A DNA stretch of 64,000 nucleotides from Peronospora farinosa (GCA_947646735.1 CANTFK010000208.1:208574-272573); one strand, 5' to 3'; shown: positions 1-13,025, counted from the first letter of the stretch. Notes: generated by a model not told the origin, from the sequence alone. Numbers and translations: made by a program.

Positions 1-3000
1 GCCGCTGAGCCACCACGATGCACACCGTATATGCCTGCACGCGAAGGTGGCGCCATCATAGCAGCCAACGGGTCTTTTTTCATTAGCAAATGAGAAGGAG
101 GCGGGGCCATAAGTGCTGCCAGCGGGTCGTTGCTAAGCGCAGGGCCACTGTGAATTGAACCCGGGGCTGAGTTCGTGCCTGCTGGTGGCACGCCCGTGGC
201 GCTAGATCCAGGGGCACTACCAGACAGCGGACCAGTGGGCGGCGCGCTAGGCCTCGCAGCTTCCTCAGGAGCAGACTCCCCAGGAAACACCCAGCGCTTC
301 GCATCCTCGTCGAAATAGGCCTCCATCTGCTCGCCGAGTTTGGCCACCTTCACTTCTGGGTTCATCTTAGTGACGATGAAAGATGACAGACCTGACAGCC
401 ATCCAGAGCCCTTTGCGCTACCGCTGGGTGGCGGCGTCTTAACGCTCATAGGCTTCTTCATACCGCTAGTCTTGCCCTTATCACTCGCAGGACCACTCTT
501 CGAGGCATCTGTAGGTGGAAGCGATGCAGCAATCTCAGCGGTCGGGCCAGCGGCTGATGTTTTGGGTTGACTTGAAGAGCTTGTGTTACCCAACATGCCC
601 AGCGAGGATGACTTCTGAAACGATGGACGTGCAGGAGGTGTGCCCTGCGAATGCTGTGACGTTTGCGATGAAGGAGGCTGCTGCTGATAGCGGTGCTGCT
701 GCTGTGAAGAGTACAGCTGAGCACTTTGTGGAGTCATACCGCTGAAGCTGCTGTCGCTGTGCGTGCTATGGTTGCTACCTGGGGGCTCAATCGAATGCTG
801 CGAGCGCACGAGTGATGCCGTACCATTCTTTTGGGATCCTGGTCCGCTGTTTGAGAACGGTACTGTGGCACCAGACCTTCCGTTTCCAGAGAACGGGCCA
901 GACGATGTCTGCTGTTGTTGTTGTTGAGGAGTAAAGTGCCCCTGGCCGGCAAACGGACCAGGCTGCAGCTGCTGAGCACGACGCCCGTTGCCCGAGAATG
1001 GTCCTGACGGGGCAACACCTGGCTCTGAGTTGGGTCTCGCTGGCGGTGTTGCAGAAGCGCTATTGCGTCCATTTGGAGAGCACACGGGTGGAGTTGCGTG
1101 GTCATTAATGCCGGTGGGTACAGGTAAGGGTCCCTGCGAACTGGGCGGAGGGGTTTGCTGATACTGCTGCGGGTGTAACGACGCAGGTGACAAGGTTGGT
1201 GCAGCCATAGATGGGGTACTCGGGTAGCTTTCTGCGCGCGCAGTCACCTCGTTTGCGTACAAACCACCCGATGTTAGCGCACTAGGATCTACGCGAGGAG
1301 CAGCATCTGATTCGTTGCCCTCCACCACACGGTTCACGATCTTGCCCATCATACTCAACGCACTGCCAAGACCCCACTTGCCACCTTGCTTGCGACCACT
1401 ACCACGGCTGGTCGCTGCTGCCACAGAGGCTACACGGTCGTGACCAAGGTGTTGACGCAGCCGGTCATCCAGGACCGTGAGCTGGTTCTTCAATCCGTCC
1501 AGATACATAGATGTCCCAGGCTTCATCATTGCCGTCACTGCCTTGATCACCGCAAGCATCGACGTCACGTACTTAAACGCCGTGTCAAGCTTTCCGTGAT
1601 CAGCCAGAAGCATCGCGTAAATAAGCTTGTAACCCTGGAAAGGAATCATGAGGTTGGCCGATGCCCCCTTCGCATGCTTTCGGGCCCACTCGTAAATTTC
1701 CGTTCGCTGCACGGCACCAGGTGACACATAGAATCGTGCTTCCGCAGGTGTCCGATGATCTCCTCCCAATAGCGCCATTTTTGAACTCAGCGTAGGTGCG
1801 TCAACTTGAATACCTGCAAGTAAGTAGCAGGTATGGGCTGCCGCTACCGCGTTGGCTTCACCCCACAACCGATCGCCCAGCTCCGTCAGAATCTTGTTGG
1901 TATCCGCAGTCCTGTTGGAGAGAAGAACTTGAGCGTGGGACACCCAATTCGAGAGGATGAGAGATCCTGTAGGCTGCTGAATATTGGTTTGTAAAAGGCG
2001 CTTTGGCTCCTGCACGCTCTTTTCTTGTTGGTCCGCAAATGACATGAAAAGAGTACGACACGGATCACCAGTTGCATAGTGCTCATCCAAATATGTGCGC
2101 AAGACTCGCTAGATTTTGACAAGACAAATAAGAAGTCAGAATAGACCGTCACCGCAATATAGTGAAGCTACACGTACCCTGTACTCCTCCTTGTCGGTGA
2201 ACGATGCGATCAGCATGGCTTCCGGCCACATCTGCGCAGTCATAGCAGAAGAAACTGCACCTTGCCTATCGCCAACTAAGAGCAGCTCGCGGATATCATT
2301 TGCACGTTTCAGCAAAAGATCCGAAGGCTGCCAAAAACAACAATATTAGCGCCACTGCTATAGAATCGTAACCCATGCAGAAGAAAAAAAACCTACCGCC
2401 CCAGGCTGAACTTTTCGCAGAGGGAAAATCGGAAACTCGTTCCTATTACGCCGTCTACTGCTCTCACTAAGCAGCGCAATGAGTTGAGCCTCGGGAGAAT
2501 CAGGATCACTAGGATTAAACATTCCTGGATCAGAACGCAACTTTCCGTTGCATTTGACCAAGACACGCAGCACACCTAGCAACAAGCGGTCGTTTTCTTC
2601 TTCGACAGTTGCCTCGCTCCGTTTCAGATGATCATCAATACATTCCAAAATCACCTCGCCAGAGACGTCTTCGGTCAGCGGTCCCGGGAATATGTCCATT
2701 TGTTCGAACTCACTGTTCTTCGGATGCAGCTGGTCCATGCGATACACATTCACTGGTCCCTTACAAAGCACAGCGTCACCACCGTTGTCAAACTCAGATA
2801 GACTAGTAGGTTACAGGACATTAGACAGCACAAAAGAGTCAGAACAAGCCACAAGCGTTAATACTGCAATGCTCTGTCATACGTACACCGGAGCACCTCG
2901 AGAGCTTTTGCGGAAGCTGCTCCCAGCAATGTTTGTCCGCAATTTTTTCTTGGGAATCATAACCACCACGTTACCACCAAAGCCGAACGACGCTAGGCAT

Positions 3001-6000
3001 GATGGAGGAGCAACGCATGGATCCTTGTATTTGTTGCTGGTCTTTACAACTGAAGTCGGGGCAGCGTCGGATATGTGTTGTGTAATCGTTTGCTCATAAC
3101 CCCCGTATTTCGTAGTAGTTCCGTATTCGTATTCACTCGCAGCATTGTAGTCTGTACCTTGCGGTTGCCTTTGAACAGCGTCGCCACTATAACCAAATGC
3201 TGTGACGGCATGATGCAGCTCAGGTTGTTGCTGCTGTTGAAACGATCGGTACTGTTGTTGCTGTTGCTGTATCTGCTGCTGTTCGTGGCTAGCGCTACTT
3301 ACATCATCCGCTCCTGGTACACGTGAGTAATAATAGTTGCCTGAATGTCTTCCAGATGCATGCATACCACCCTCATCATGATGAAGTGTCGAGTGTGCAA
3401 ACTGCACAGAGGTAGCTGCGTCATCGCGAACTTGATGCTGTGGCTGCTCCGGCTTTTGACCATATTCCTTGTGCTCAAATTGATACGACAGCGAAGCGGT
3501 AGTCTGTGGTGCTGATGACGACGAAAAGAAATCGGATGATGTCTCACCACCAAAAGCGTTAGAGCCTGAATCGGAAAGCCCGTTAAACGCCTGAGGGTGA
3601 TTCACACCATTTTCAGTCGCAATTGTTGAAATCGAGTTCTCAACAGCGTCTGCGTCTGCCTTTTTGACAACTAACGGTGATCCAACAGTACTGTTAGCTT
3701 CATGCTGCTGCAAACTATCACCACATCTTGCAGACGGCATCCCGGTTGACGATTGAATGTCAATCCTTGGAACCACTTCAGCCGCCGACGCTGGAAACGC
3801 TGTTGTAGTCGCTCCGAAGTACTCACCACAGGTTTCACGTGGACTTTGCTCTTGCGGGAGATCGTGCTCTTGATGGTGCAGGGACGCGAGTTGGGGCGCT
3901 GTATGCACACTGGAATCATTAGACGTAGACACTTGAGAATGCGATGTCAGTATTTCTGACGAATCTTGAAACACCGTCCTACCGAAGACCGACGACGCTT
4001 CGTCACTATTAAGGGAAGGTGTCATGCCAAAAAAAGAACTCGCATCAGCCGATGGATGACCTGAGGTGCTATTCACCTGTTGCTGCACATTTCGCTGAGG
4101 CTGGAAAGACGCATAACTCCCATATCGACTCATGGAAGAGTTGGATCCACGGCGCGACAAACTCGCATCCTCAACCAATCCATATGACGAATTTGAGTCA
4201 TGTGATTGCATCGGAGGTCGTATCGCAGTCAGATGTACCGTCGAATGGATACCTTGTCGCTCCGCAAAAGACGATGCATCGCTTCCACTCCCTAAAAGTG
4301 ACGGCTGGGAACCAGTTCGCACTGGCGGCTGCTGTTTAACTGGCCCTGATGATGGAGTCGTCACACGCTCACCGCCAATGTCGGACGCCGATGATAACGG
4401 ATCAGCCGCAGATGATCGGCCAAAGAATGCATCAGTTAATGCGCTTGACGATGATTGTAAATGGTCGCCAAAACCCTCGGCTGTGCTATGGGAAGCAGTT
4501 TGACCATAGTGCGGATAGCTGTTATCCTGAAGTTCCGAGTACGACGACTGGGCCGGACTGGCCCTTCCAAACACTTCTGCTGTGGCGTGGTGGCTGTAGT
4601 CGTTTCTCGTTTCCAGTGCCGGACTTTGCCCGATCTGCTGGCTACCATAGGATTGTTGAGCTCGGCTAGCGTTAGAAAATGCTGTTGCCGCAGAATACTG
4701 GGTGTGGTTGTTTGGCGTTCCTGGAGCTGACCTGCCAAAGTGGTTCTGTCCACCAAATCCACTGGCTTTACGTGGGGTCGCGTTGCTAGTAAACGAGTTC
4801 GTTAATGATTGACGGCTAGAAGGCCCAGAAACTCCGGAAGTAGTTGAATATTCTACCGCTACAACGCCACCGCTCTGTCCGTGAGATTGTGCACGAAACG
4901 TGTTGGTTTCTGCATTAGCACCTGACTGATGCTTGTGGTTCGAAGCTTGTTCTGAATACGCTGCTGTGACACTATGACCATATTTTTCACCCCCGCCATG
5001 CAAAGCACTATGTATGCTTGATTGCTGTCCGAAATGATTCGCTGCAGTTGCAGCATCTGCTGAAGCTTGTGCATCTCCATCAAAGTATGAGGATACACCA
5101 CGATCGACACTTGGCTTGTCGCTGTCACCACCACTACCGAACACACTATCGGGAGACGGTGCCGAGTTATCGAATCGAAGCTGCGCATCTCGCGAGGCAA
5201 ATGGATCAGCATGCTTATAATTGCTAACACGTTGAGATTGGAAAGGACTTGAGATGAATCTGTCTCCTGCTGGTCGATCATTGGAGTTTGAAAACGACAC
5301 TTCGCTCTGCGCTGAGTTCAGTGATGATGTCTGGGTGGTAGATTCGGATCCGCTCGCAGCTTGTTTGTAATTCTGGTACAAAAACGCAAAACCCCAAATC
5401 AGTAATTTTATGGGTACTTTTCAATGTCTGAGGGTAATAAGTCGTACCTGGCCGTGTGTCTGATACCCTGAGCTATATGGTTGAGCAAACGAGCTCTCGA
5501 AGCCACTTGAGGAAGCACCTGAGCCAAAAAGGTCTCCAGTATCTAAAGTTGGAAGTTCGTGCCCTTCAATAATTTTCGCCTCAGTTGCCGCGGGCGATAC
5601 CCCGAACGAGCCGAATGGGTTTGGGACATCAGAACCTGCAGTGGCGTCAAACAGAAAAGCAGCACTCGGAACGTTGTCTTCCTGGGAAGTGCCTTCGGGT
5701 CGGTGATCACAACTAGAGTCAGCTAGCACTGTTGCATGCGGAGCGTTAGACGCAAGTTGCGAGGAGGAAACATCACTTGGCGAGCTCGCAAATGGGTTTG
5801 CGTCAGAGAAGGCACCATCGCCTCCGAAGATCGGCGCTGCAGCTACTGTTGCGGATTCTCCTATCGTTGCAACTGATCCAGACACTGATCCAGACTCTGG
5901 CGCAGATAATGCAAATGGCTCCGGTGTGCCACGGTGCTGTACCGTCTCCGTCACGCAGTGGCCGCTCGGGGAACGAAATTCCGACAAAAAACGCGGATTT

Positions 6001-8690
6001 GTGTGTACAGATCCACACATACTTGTTGTTTCGGATGCATTGTCATCTGAAAATCCTCCATCACTGGCATTGTCAGAAGTACCAATTGTCGTTCCAGGAG
6101 CCGAGAACTGTCCTTCGCTTACCGATGGAAAATCCGTACCGAAAGCTGTGCTAGCATTGGATGAATCCACCATGCTCGGCGTTTCTGACATGGTACCGTC
6201 CGAAAAAGCACCACCTTCACTGACACGTTCCGAACCGCCGAACGTTGCACCCGCGGACGATACTCCAAATGATGCTATTGAACTGCCTTCGTGATCCGTG
6301 CTGGCTATAGATGACTGATACATGCGATGACTCGCAAACGAGGACTGAGATCCGCCATACAACGAAGATGGCCGGCCTGATGACGGAAAAAATGAGTTTT
6401 CACCTGAAAATGATACAACAGAATCCCGTTCTTCTTCGTCTCTCGGTCCGTGATGAGTGTTGCGACGAGTCTCGTCGCCATCTTCGTTGACCTGCTCGTC
6501 TGAGGACATCCGAGCATGCCTATCATCACGTAATAGACGGGGGTCCCATCTTACATTTGATTCCGTGTATGAGTCACAAGTTTCGCCCTTCGCTCCGCTT
6601 GCAAATGTCATCGAGTTATGACCAGTCTCGTTTACACCAGCCCCAGAAATTTCTTCCGGAAAGGTTAGATTGTTATTTCCCTGCGGCGAACGGACACGTC
6701 CAAATGGCCCGCCAGTTCCAGTCGGGGTGTGAAGAAAACGAGCACTTGGCGGTGCTTCCAAAAATACGTTGAGATCACTTTCTTGGCTTGCTGACTGAGC
6801 AATAGCACTCGAAAACGGTGAGCATTCGGTCATATGGGTGTTCTCAACCGAGAGCAAGGGCACCGCTGAATCTTGCGTCGTCAGAGGTCTCGCTGGATCT
6901 GGCTCAATCGAAGAAACTGTAGTGGACACCTTGGTAACCTCGGACAGTTTGTCACTCATTTCGTCCCGGCGGGAATTCTTGGCCTCTTCCGAGTGCCCGG
7001 AAATAAAATAGTTCGACGCACTTACAGCTTCTTGTGTGATAGAATATGATTGCTCCAGATTGGTTGCAATAGCGAGAGGTGGCGGTTGATACGGAAGCGA
7101 GAATGAGGTATCTTGTTGACTGAAAGAAGAGGACGTAGTTGATTCTACATGTCTCTTTTTGTCACTCAAGCTCAAATCCAAGTTTTTCAGTTCCTTTGTC
7201 TGATCCTCTATAGACTCATCCCATTCCTCGTCGCCACGTTCGTCGTGATCGAACAGCTTATCTTCCTCACCGTCTCCCCAAAATTCACCAGCATCGCCGC
7301 CGGGGCTAATGAGCTCCACAGGAGGAGTCATAGAAGTAACTTTTCGAGTTGTTGTCACACTTGTGACAGCTGCCGTGTGGACGGACATTAAATCCCTTGT
7401 CACCATCGTCTCGGATCCAGTGTCCGCGGGCACCTGCTGGTCCGATTCATCATCCCATTGCTCATCTTGCCGATACGACTCGCGAGAAACGAAGGTCTGA
7501 ACAGACGGGGCAGTCTGGGAAGGTGCTTCGTAACTCGTCGTTCCAAATGCAGTACGGGCTGACTTGTCCGGAAAGAAAGTTGACGATATGGTTGTAGAAG
7601 GCGGTAGTGGTCGCGTAGATTGAATCTGAGTCCTTTCGAGCGCTGGTGCTGGTTCATGAATTGACATCTGTGTAGCACTTTGACCCGTTGGCTCTAACGT
7701 GTTATTTGTCACTGTGGTGGAGAACGCAGTCGACGGCATAGTAGCTGGAGGCCGCAGAGCTGCCGAAACAGTTTGTGCTTGTTCAAAGCGCGACTTTGCT
7801 TTGTGAGATGGCACTTCAGTAGTAGTGGATCTCTTAATCGCAACCTTACTATCCACAGCTGCAGGTGCAGCTTGATGCATCGTAGACTTCGTCTTCGTCT
7901 CAGAAGCACCACCAGCAGACACTTCATTCGGACGTGGCGGCACCACTGTCGCCTTCGCAACAGGCGACGCAAATACGTCGTCGTCATCACCCCACGCAAA
8001 TTCATCACCCGGTACTTTCACCGCTGCACGTACCGGGACTGTCGTTGACGTCGTTTCCGTCTCATCCGTTGGATTCGAGAGCACGGTCGAGGGTGAATCA
8101 CAGTCCCATCCGTCATCACTGTACAATTCCTCCGCATCTTCCATCGAGAACAGCTGCGTCGGTCTTGCACTCGTCTTGGCAGCGTCAACAGAAGTTGCAG
8201 CAGTAGCAGTCTTTACAGTACGACCAGTCCCACTTGATCCCTCGCATTTGGCGTTCGTTGTTATAGAACTAGTACTGGTAGTACTGGTCATTACGTTTCT
8301 GTTGCTACTTGCGACGTTCAGAGAACCGAATGCAGAGATAGACGGTGAAGATGGTGTCATTCTCAGGCCACCAATAGTAGGAGGTCTCCATAGCGATGAC
8401 GAAGATGTTGACGTAACAGATCCTACACCTGAAGCAGGAGCTCGTCGAGCGGCCATGCTATTATAGCTGCGATTACTGCTGCTACTCGTACTGCTGCCTG
8501 CTCGATCTCCTGACGTGGCGTCTATACCCAACGACGCGAAGAAATCTTGAGACGTAGCGGCCCCAGCGGCGAGTTTCTGGCGCAATCGCGTGCTGACGTT
8601 CACGGGTCTAGCGCGTGTAGTGCCACCTTTTAGTGGATCCTCATCAGAAGGAGAGCCATCAGCGGAGAAGAAGCTGCGGGCCCCGTTCAT
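1..8690 (-). CDS. SEC16: SEC16-like COPII coat scaffold, 3-prime end off the window
   Basis: Peripheral ER exit-site protein that organises COPII vesicle budding by binding Sec23 and Sec13. I see five exons: 8690-5448, 5372-2883, 2792-2397, 2327-2178 and 2108 to the left edge. All introns are GT-AG, 69-90 bp and phase 0, giving at least 2,795 residues. The first about 1,880 residues are low-complexity, rich in Ser, Gly, Asn and Gln, with a polyQ tract near 3,225-3,290. The central conserved domain starts at SFGFGGNVVVMIP (exon 2 end) and includes FPGPL in exon 3. The Sec23-binding C-terminal domain begins in exon 4 (ELLLVGDRQGAV, then WPEAMLIAS) and continues with AGDPCRTLF-like text in exon 5. 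A proline-rich tail has the KRWVFPGE motif near 255-300. The start codon at 8690 is the first ATG of the open frame. The family assignment rests on the two conserved domains; the disordered N-terminus cannot be aligned by eye. Confidence 0.85.
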
Positions 8691-9225
8691 TGTCTCGCTC
8701 TAGTCGTTCACTCACTTGACACTTTTGGATGCGGTTTTTACCTTTGGAAGGGGAATGCGCGGTTTCCCTGACCATCACTCTGACTAGCTTGAAGTGACTA
8801 GTGTCACTAAAAATACCGCAAAAGAGTGACATAACATCAGGTGACGTGGACCTGGGATCAAGAAGAAGCAAGTATTGAAAAGTGGGTTCCATTCCACCTG
8901 CTGACATGTAAACTACTTGTTGCAATAGTATCAACATATTGCTATAGTCATGATGCCTGTTTTACTGCTTAGCAGTCGCACGTCGCAAATAACATATTTC
9001 ATTTTTGACTGCTACCACTAAACGTAGTAACACATGAGAAACGTTATGTGGTAGTAGTCTATTTATGCTCTAAATTCGGTGTCGTACATTGTGACAACCG
9101 CCACTAGCAAAGCAAATCCACGGCAAAAGAGACCAGTCGGCACCGCTGGGACTTCCCGTCGCTTGCTGTATTGGCTTGGACAGTGTAGAAGAAACCAATA
9201 AAAGGCCAGCATAGACAAAAGAAGC
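8691..9225. other. Divergent intergenic region SEC16 / RHEB
   Basis: This 535-bp gap separates two genes transcribed away from each other and must hold both promoters. I see no convincing ORF or repeat. The ORF-like stretch on the minus strand is in a different frame from SEC16 and has no recognisable motifs. Confidence 0.6.
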
Positions 9226-10011
9226 ATGCCAGTGGAGGTACAGCGTAAACTAACGGTGTTGGGGTACCCAGGCGTGGGCAAGTCGTCGCTCACCACGTGC
9301 TTCGTGGAGAACCGCTTTGTGGAGAATTATGACCCGACAATTGAAAACACGTTCCACAAGACCATCCGAGTGCGTAATGCGCACTTTGTTACCGATATTG
9401 TAGATACGGCAGGCATGGTACGACTCCCTCATAGAAGACACTTGCCGTCTCTCCGTTGAATGACTAGATTTGGTTGTGTTGGCGGCAGGATGAGTACGCT
9501 AATTTCTCGCAGGCAGCGTCGGTGGGTGTGCACGGCTATGTGCTTGTCTACTCGATCGGCTTGCGCACGTCGTTTGAGAAGTTGAAACTGATTAATGAGA
9601 AGCTCGTTAACATGTTGGGCTCCAAGCCGCCGCGTGTATTGGTTGGTAGCATGTCGGATCTAGAAAAGGCCAGGCAAGTGGTGTAATGGAGTTGATGCTG
9701 GATGAGGTGAATGATTTTTGGTGCTGACAGTTGAGACGGATGTCTATGTATGTGTTGTTGTAGAGAGGTGAGCGTAGAAGAAGGTCAGATGCTGGCGAGC
9801 AATTGGGAATGTCCCTTTGTCGAGTGCTCGGCAAAAGACAATGAGAACATAAGTACGTGGAGTCTACGTACGTGTTGCATTGTCAATTTGAATGGATTGT
9901 GTAACGGTATGTCGATGTGTAGACGAGGTATTTACTTATCTAATCAAGGAGATTGAGCGAGATTCCGGTCTGCTGGAGGAGAGCGACGATTCTCAGTGCA
10001 TAATTCTGTAA
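9226..10011 (+). CDS. RHEB: Rheb-family small GTPase
   Basis: Ras-like GTPase that in other eukaryotes activates TORC1 on endomembranes. Exons: 9226-9417, 9489 to about 9673-9677, about 9764-9768 to 9852, and 9923-10011. The product is 184 residues, the same length as human Rheb. The P-loop GYPGVGKSSL, the switch I text YDPTIENTF and the G5 SAK motif are clear, and the protein ends in CIIL, a prenylation box whose final Leu favours geranylgeranylation. The exon 2/3 junction is ambiguous: either a GC-AG intron (AG|GCAAGT) or a GT-AG intron four bases further on; both keep the length. Two motifs are unusual. The G3 motif reads DTAGM then DEY, with Met where Ras and Rheb have the catalytic-loop Gln. 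The G4 motif reads GSMSD instead of NKxD. Gene start is the first ATG of the frame and lies divergent to SEC16. Confidence 0.85.
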
Positions 10012-10618
10012 ATTGGAAAGCAAGTGACACTTGAGTGTAGCGGTAGACTTGTAGCAATCTCAAAGACCTTGCTACAGCATAGGTCCGGATCAAATGAGGA
10101 ACGTTGCAGGCGAAGAGAAACATGAAAAGAGAATATGGGGACACAAGTCAAAAGAGGAAGGAATAATGCATCAACTGGGCAACTCAATGCTTTACAAATT
10201 ACTGCAGAAGTCTTGCTTTAAATGATGTGTGTACCAATGCCAAAGTGTAACTGCATCACTAGCAGCTTAGTGTCTGCATCTTTTCGTCTACAGGTCCGTC
10301 TTGATACAACTTAACGTCGATTATGTTGCTGTTAACTCACATGAATATCGATTGAAAGAACAGGAGCGATATTAATAGTAATTGTGGGAGTTACCTTAGA
10401 AATAGTAGCAGTACTACTACTTATACGATAAGAGCATCATTATATTATATATTCACACGGTTACAACTATGTAAACCACATACTGAACCGGCATCCAAGA
10501 CCGTCCGGATAAAACAGATCTATGACTACCCCTACGTATCCGGATTATTTATGTGGACCCTCTCGGAGCCGCTCGTTAATCTCCTGACCCTCACCCTCCT
10601 CCTCCTTCTGTAGCAATT
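10012..10618. other. Intergenic region, no gene seen
   Basis: About 600 bp between two plus-strand genes. It is AT-rich with no ORF that resembles a protein and no RNA gene I can recognise. It should contain the RHEB 3-prime UTR and the promoter of the carbonic-anhydrase-like gene. The last 50 bases before the next start are pyrimidine-rich. Confidence 0.5.
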
Positions 10619-11418
10619 ATGATGCGCAAGGTAACATTTGAACTTGGCCGTTGTGTCCGTGAGACTGGCCAGGCATTGGACCGTCTTGGCTTGCGCGTGT
10701 TAAATGACAATTCGTTCAAGGAAAAGTGTAAGCTCACTCTTCTTTCTCTCTTTCTTTTACTACGGAGCTCTTCGGAATCTCAATGATTTTTATCGATTGC
10801 TGTGCTCTTTATTCAGTCTCTCGCCACCGTCAGGTTATGGCATTGTACGACAAGCGACCAAAGATTGCACATGATGTGTGGGTAGCACCCAATGCCACTG
10901 TTGTGGGTGACGTAGAGATTTGCAACGACGCCTCGGTTTTTTACAATGTGGTGATCCGAGGCGACCTCAATCAGGTGCGTATTGGTAATCGCACCAATGT
11001 ACAGGACCGCACAGTCATCCACACGGCCAGTTCCACTAGCCCCGGATTGGCTCCAGGTGCTAATATTGGTAACGACGTCACTATTGGCCACGGATGCACG
11101 CTCTACTCGTGCACGATTGAAAACAATGCCCTCATTGGCATGGGGTCCATTATCCTAGACGGTGCTTTGGTTGAATCCAACACCATTATCGCTGCTGGTA
11201 GCGTTGTACCTCCTGGACGTCGTGTCCCAGCTGGACAGCTTTGGGCTGGCAACCCGGCCAAGTACGTGCGTGACCTCTCGGACGACGAAGTGGCCGATAT
11301 CACCAAGCAGGCCAGCGAGTACAAGAACATTGCTAGTACCCACAGTGACGAGTTCCTGCCCTATGGAACGGCTTACCTGGACGCTGAGAAGATCAAGGCA
11401 GCTGGTGGCAGCCTTTAG
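10619..11418 (+). CDS. Gamma-carbonic-anhydrase-like protein, mitochondrial complex I type
   Basis: Left-handed beta-helix protein of the family that forms the carbonic-anhydrase module of mitochondrial complex I in plants and many protists. Two exons, 10619-10727 and 10817-11418, are joined in phase 1 across an 89-bp GT-AG intron and give 236 residues. The N-terminus with RETGQALDRLG and the junction text SRHRQVMALYDK match plant gamma-CA subunits. Hexapeptide repeats run from about residue 60 to 190 and the family ending WAGNPAKYVR is present. Of the three zinc histidines, VIHTA and TIGHG are present, but the third position reads TLYS, so it is Tyr. That makes true carbonic anhydrase activity doubtful and a structural role in complex I more likely. 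A mitochondrial presequence is plausible but not distinctive. Confidence 0.85.
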
Positions 11419-11621
11419 AGTGTCGTGCCGTGCAAGGCTTCATTCTTCTCGTCTTCCTATTGAGAGGAAGAGATCGTGTGGTGCTTGTGTAGCATCGAAT
11501 GATCATGCGTGTGAGCTCAATTGTTACTTAAATAAAGCAAAACAACGCTTCCTTTACAATCGAAACACTGACAGAGGAGCACGTTTGACCATGTTGCAGC
11601 TTGGATTTTTACTGCCACAGT

Positions 11622-12911
11622 TTACTCGTCATCGGTGTGTATCCTGCGACGTTTCTGCTTTTTCTGGCCGCGTTTCTTGAAGCTTACGTTCCCATTCGTA
11701 GTGATATTAATCTCCTCTTCACGACGAGACGATGATAAACCATTCGCCGTCGCATCTGCAGCGTCTTCCACGTTCACACCCTTATAGTTGCCTCCCCATG
11801 GGTTAAACGCACCCAAAGCGTTGTCTCCTTGCGTAGAAGAATGATCCAGGGCATCAAGACGCTTCCGCTCCTCAGCAAGACGTATTGCCTCCGCTTCAGC
11901 TTCTTCCGCACGTTTCGCCACCGCTTCTTCACTTTCGTCAATGTGTCGTACTTCTACTGTACTCCACTCACCCATACCAGTAGTCTCATCGATCACAACA
12001 GGTGCCCAAGTTGCTACTTCTGCTGTTTCACCAGTACGCCACTGATTCACCATTTTCTCTGCAGTTTCAAGTGTCACATTCGTTGGCAATGGGATCCGCA
12101 AGCGATCTGCTAGCACATCACGTTCAGTAAATTGGCTTGGCTTTATCTCCATTCGTAAGACCCTCTTCCGATGGTGGCAGCATGTACATGACCGTAAAGC
12201 GTCTGAAAGCCAGGTCAGTATTTGGAACTGTGTGCACTGTCGCCTGTTCCACCAATGCATCCAGCCACTGCTCGACCTCTTCCACCCAAATCTGACATGC
12301 ACTTCCACTCTCCAGCTGCGTCTCATGTTTTTTACCTTCCAGATAGACAACACCTCGTACAGAGTACACTCCATTGTCCTCTTTCCTCTTTTCCTCCTCT
12401 TCTTTCTCGTGATCAATAACTGGACAATACGAAGCGTCAGTGAAAGATTTTCTTGTAGTTGAATGTACAAGTGAAGCTTTTCCACTGATTTGTCCAATAT
12501 AATGAGGTGTTGCATGGATCTGTCCTGGTTTTCGGGGTGGTGGAGGGGGTGCATTGTTTTGTCCAGGACGAGGTGGCGGTGGCGGTGGTCTCCTGCTACG
12601 ATTGGCCATATCTTGCTCATGTTTAGCACGTGCTTCTTCTTCAATCTGCTGCAATTGGTCACAAAGCTCCTTTTGTGATCTCTCAGCATCCAATTTAGTC
12701 TGTCGCTTGAGCTTGAGCGTTTCCTCGACCTTTTCCTTGTGTCTTCGACCGTGTTCATGGTGTTTAATACTCTATTACAGTAATACAAAAGCGTTTAATA
12801 GGTAGATAAAAAGAGATAGAGATAGTATAGACATACTAGCTTGTCATTCTGCATCCAGACATTGCAATACTTGCAATAATGCCGCTCCCGAGACACCCAA
12901 TAGTCTACCAT
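11622..12911 (-). pseudogene. WBP4: WBP4/FBP21-like spliceosomal protein with an apparent frameshift
   Basis: WBP4-type proteins are U1-type zinc-finger proteins of the pre-mRNA splicing machinery. Exon 1 is 12911-12837 and exon 2 starts at 12771, joined in phase 0 across a 65-bp GTATGT-AG intron. The N-terminus MVDYWVSRERHYCKYC followed by HHEHGRRHK is the U1-C-like zinc finger. A basic coiled segment and a proline-rich tract (PPPPPPRPGQ) follow. The frame stays open to about 12,124, where TNGDKAKPIY meets a TGA. The protein-like sequence continues one frame over from about 12,160 (QFTERDVLADRLRIP) to a Lys/Arg-rich C-terminus at 11622. No acceptable intron bridges the switch, so a 1-nt indel is inferred. 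It may be an assembly error in a working gene or a real lesion. Canonical WW domains are not visible. Confidence 0.65.
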
Positions 12912-12947
12912 GATGTTAAGAAGACAATTGCAGGAATTCGTAACGTT

Positions 12948-13025
12948 TTAGCCAATCAGAACATGCACAATCAAATCATCACAATTTTCAAATATGACAT
13001 TAATATCCATGCTGTGATTGGCTAA
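12948..13025. promoter_or_regulatory. Mirror-image CCAAT elements in a bidirectional promoter
   Basis: The 255-bp gap between WBP4 (minus) and RPL23 (plus) contains an exact 11-bp inverted pair: TTAGCCAATCA at 12948-12958 and TGATTGGCTAA at 13015-13025. Each arm contains a CCAAT box, one facing each gene. This is what a shared divergent promoter bound by NF-Y would look like; binding is inference. Confidence 0.5.

Noticed and set aside
11622..12788. Continuous 388-codon minus ORF covering the whole WBP4-like exon 2
   Set aside because: Its first half is the wrong frame for the zinc-finger and proline-rich protein and translates to Arg/Lys-rich nonsense; only the second half is real.
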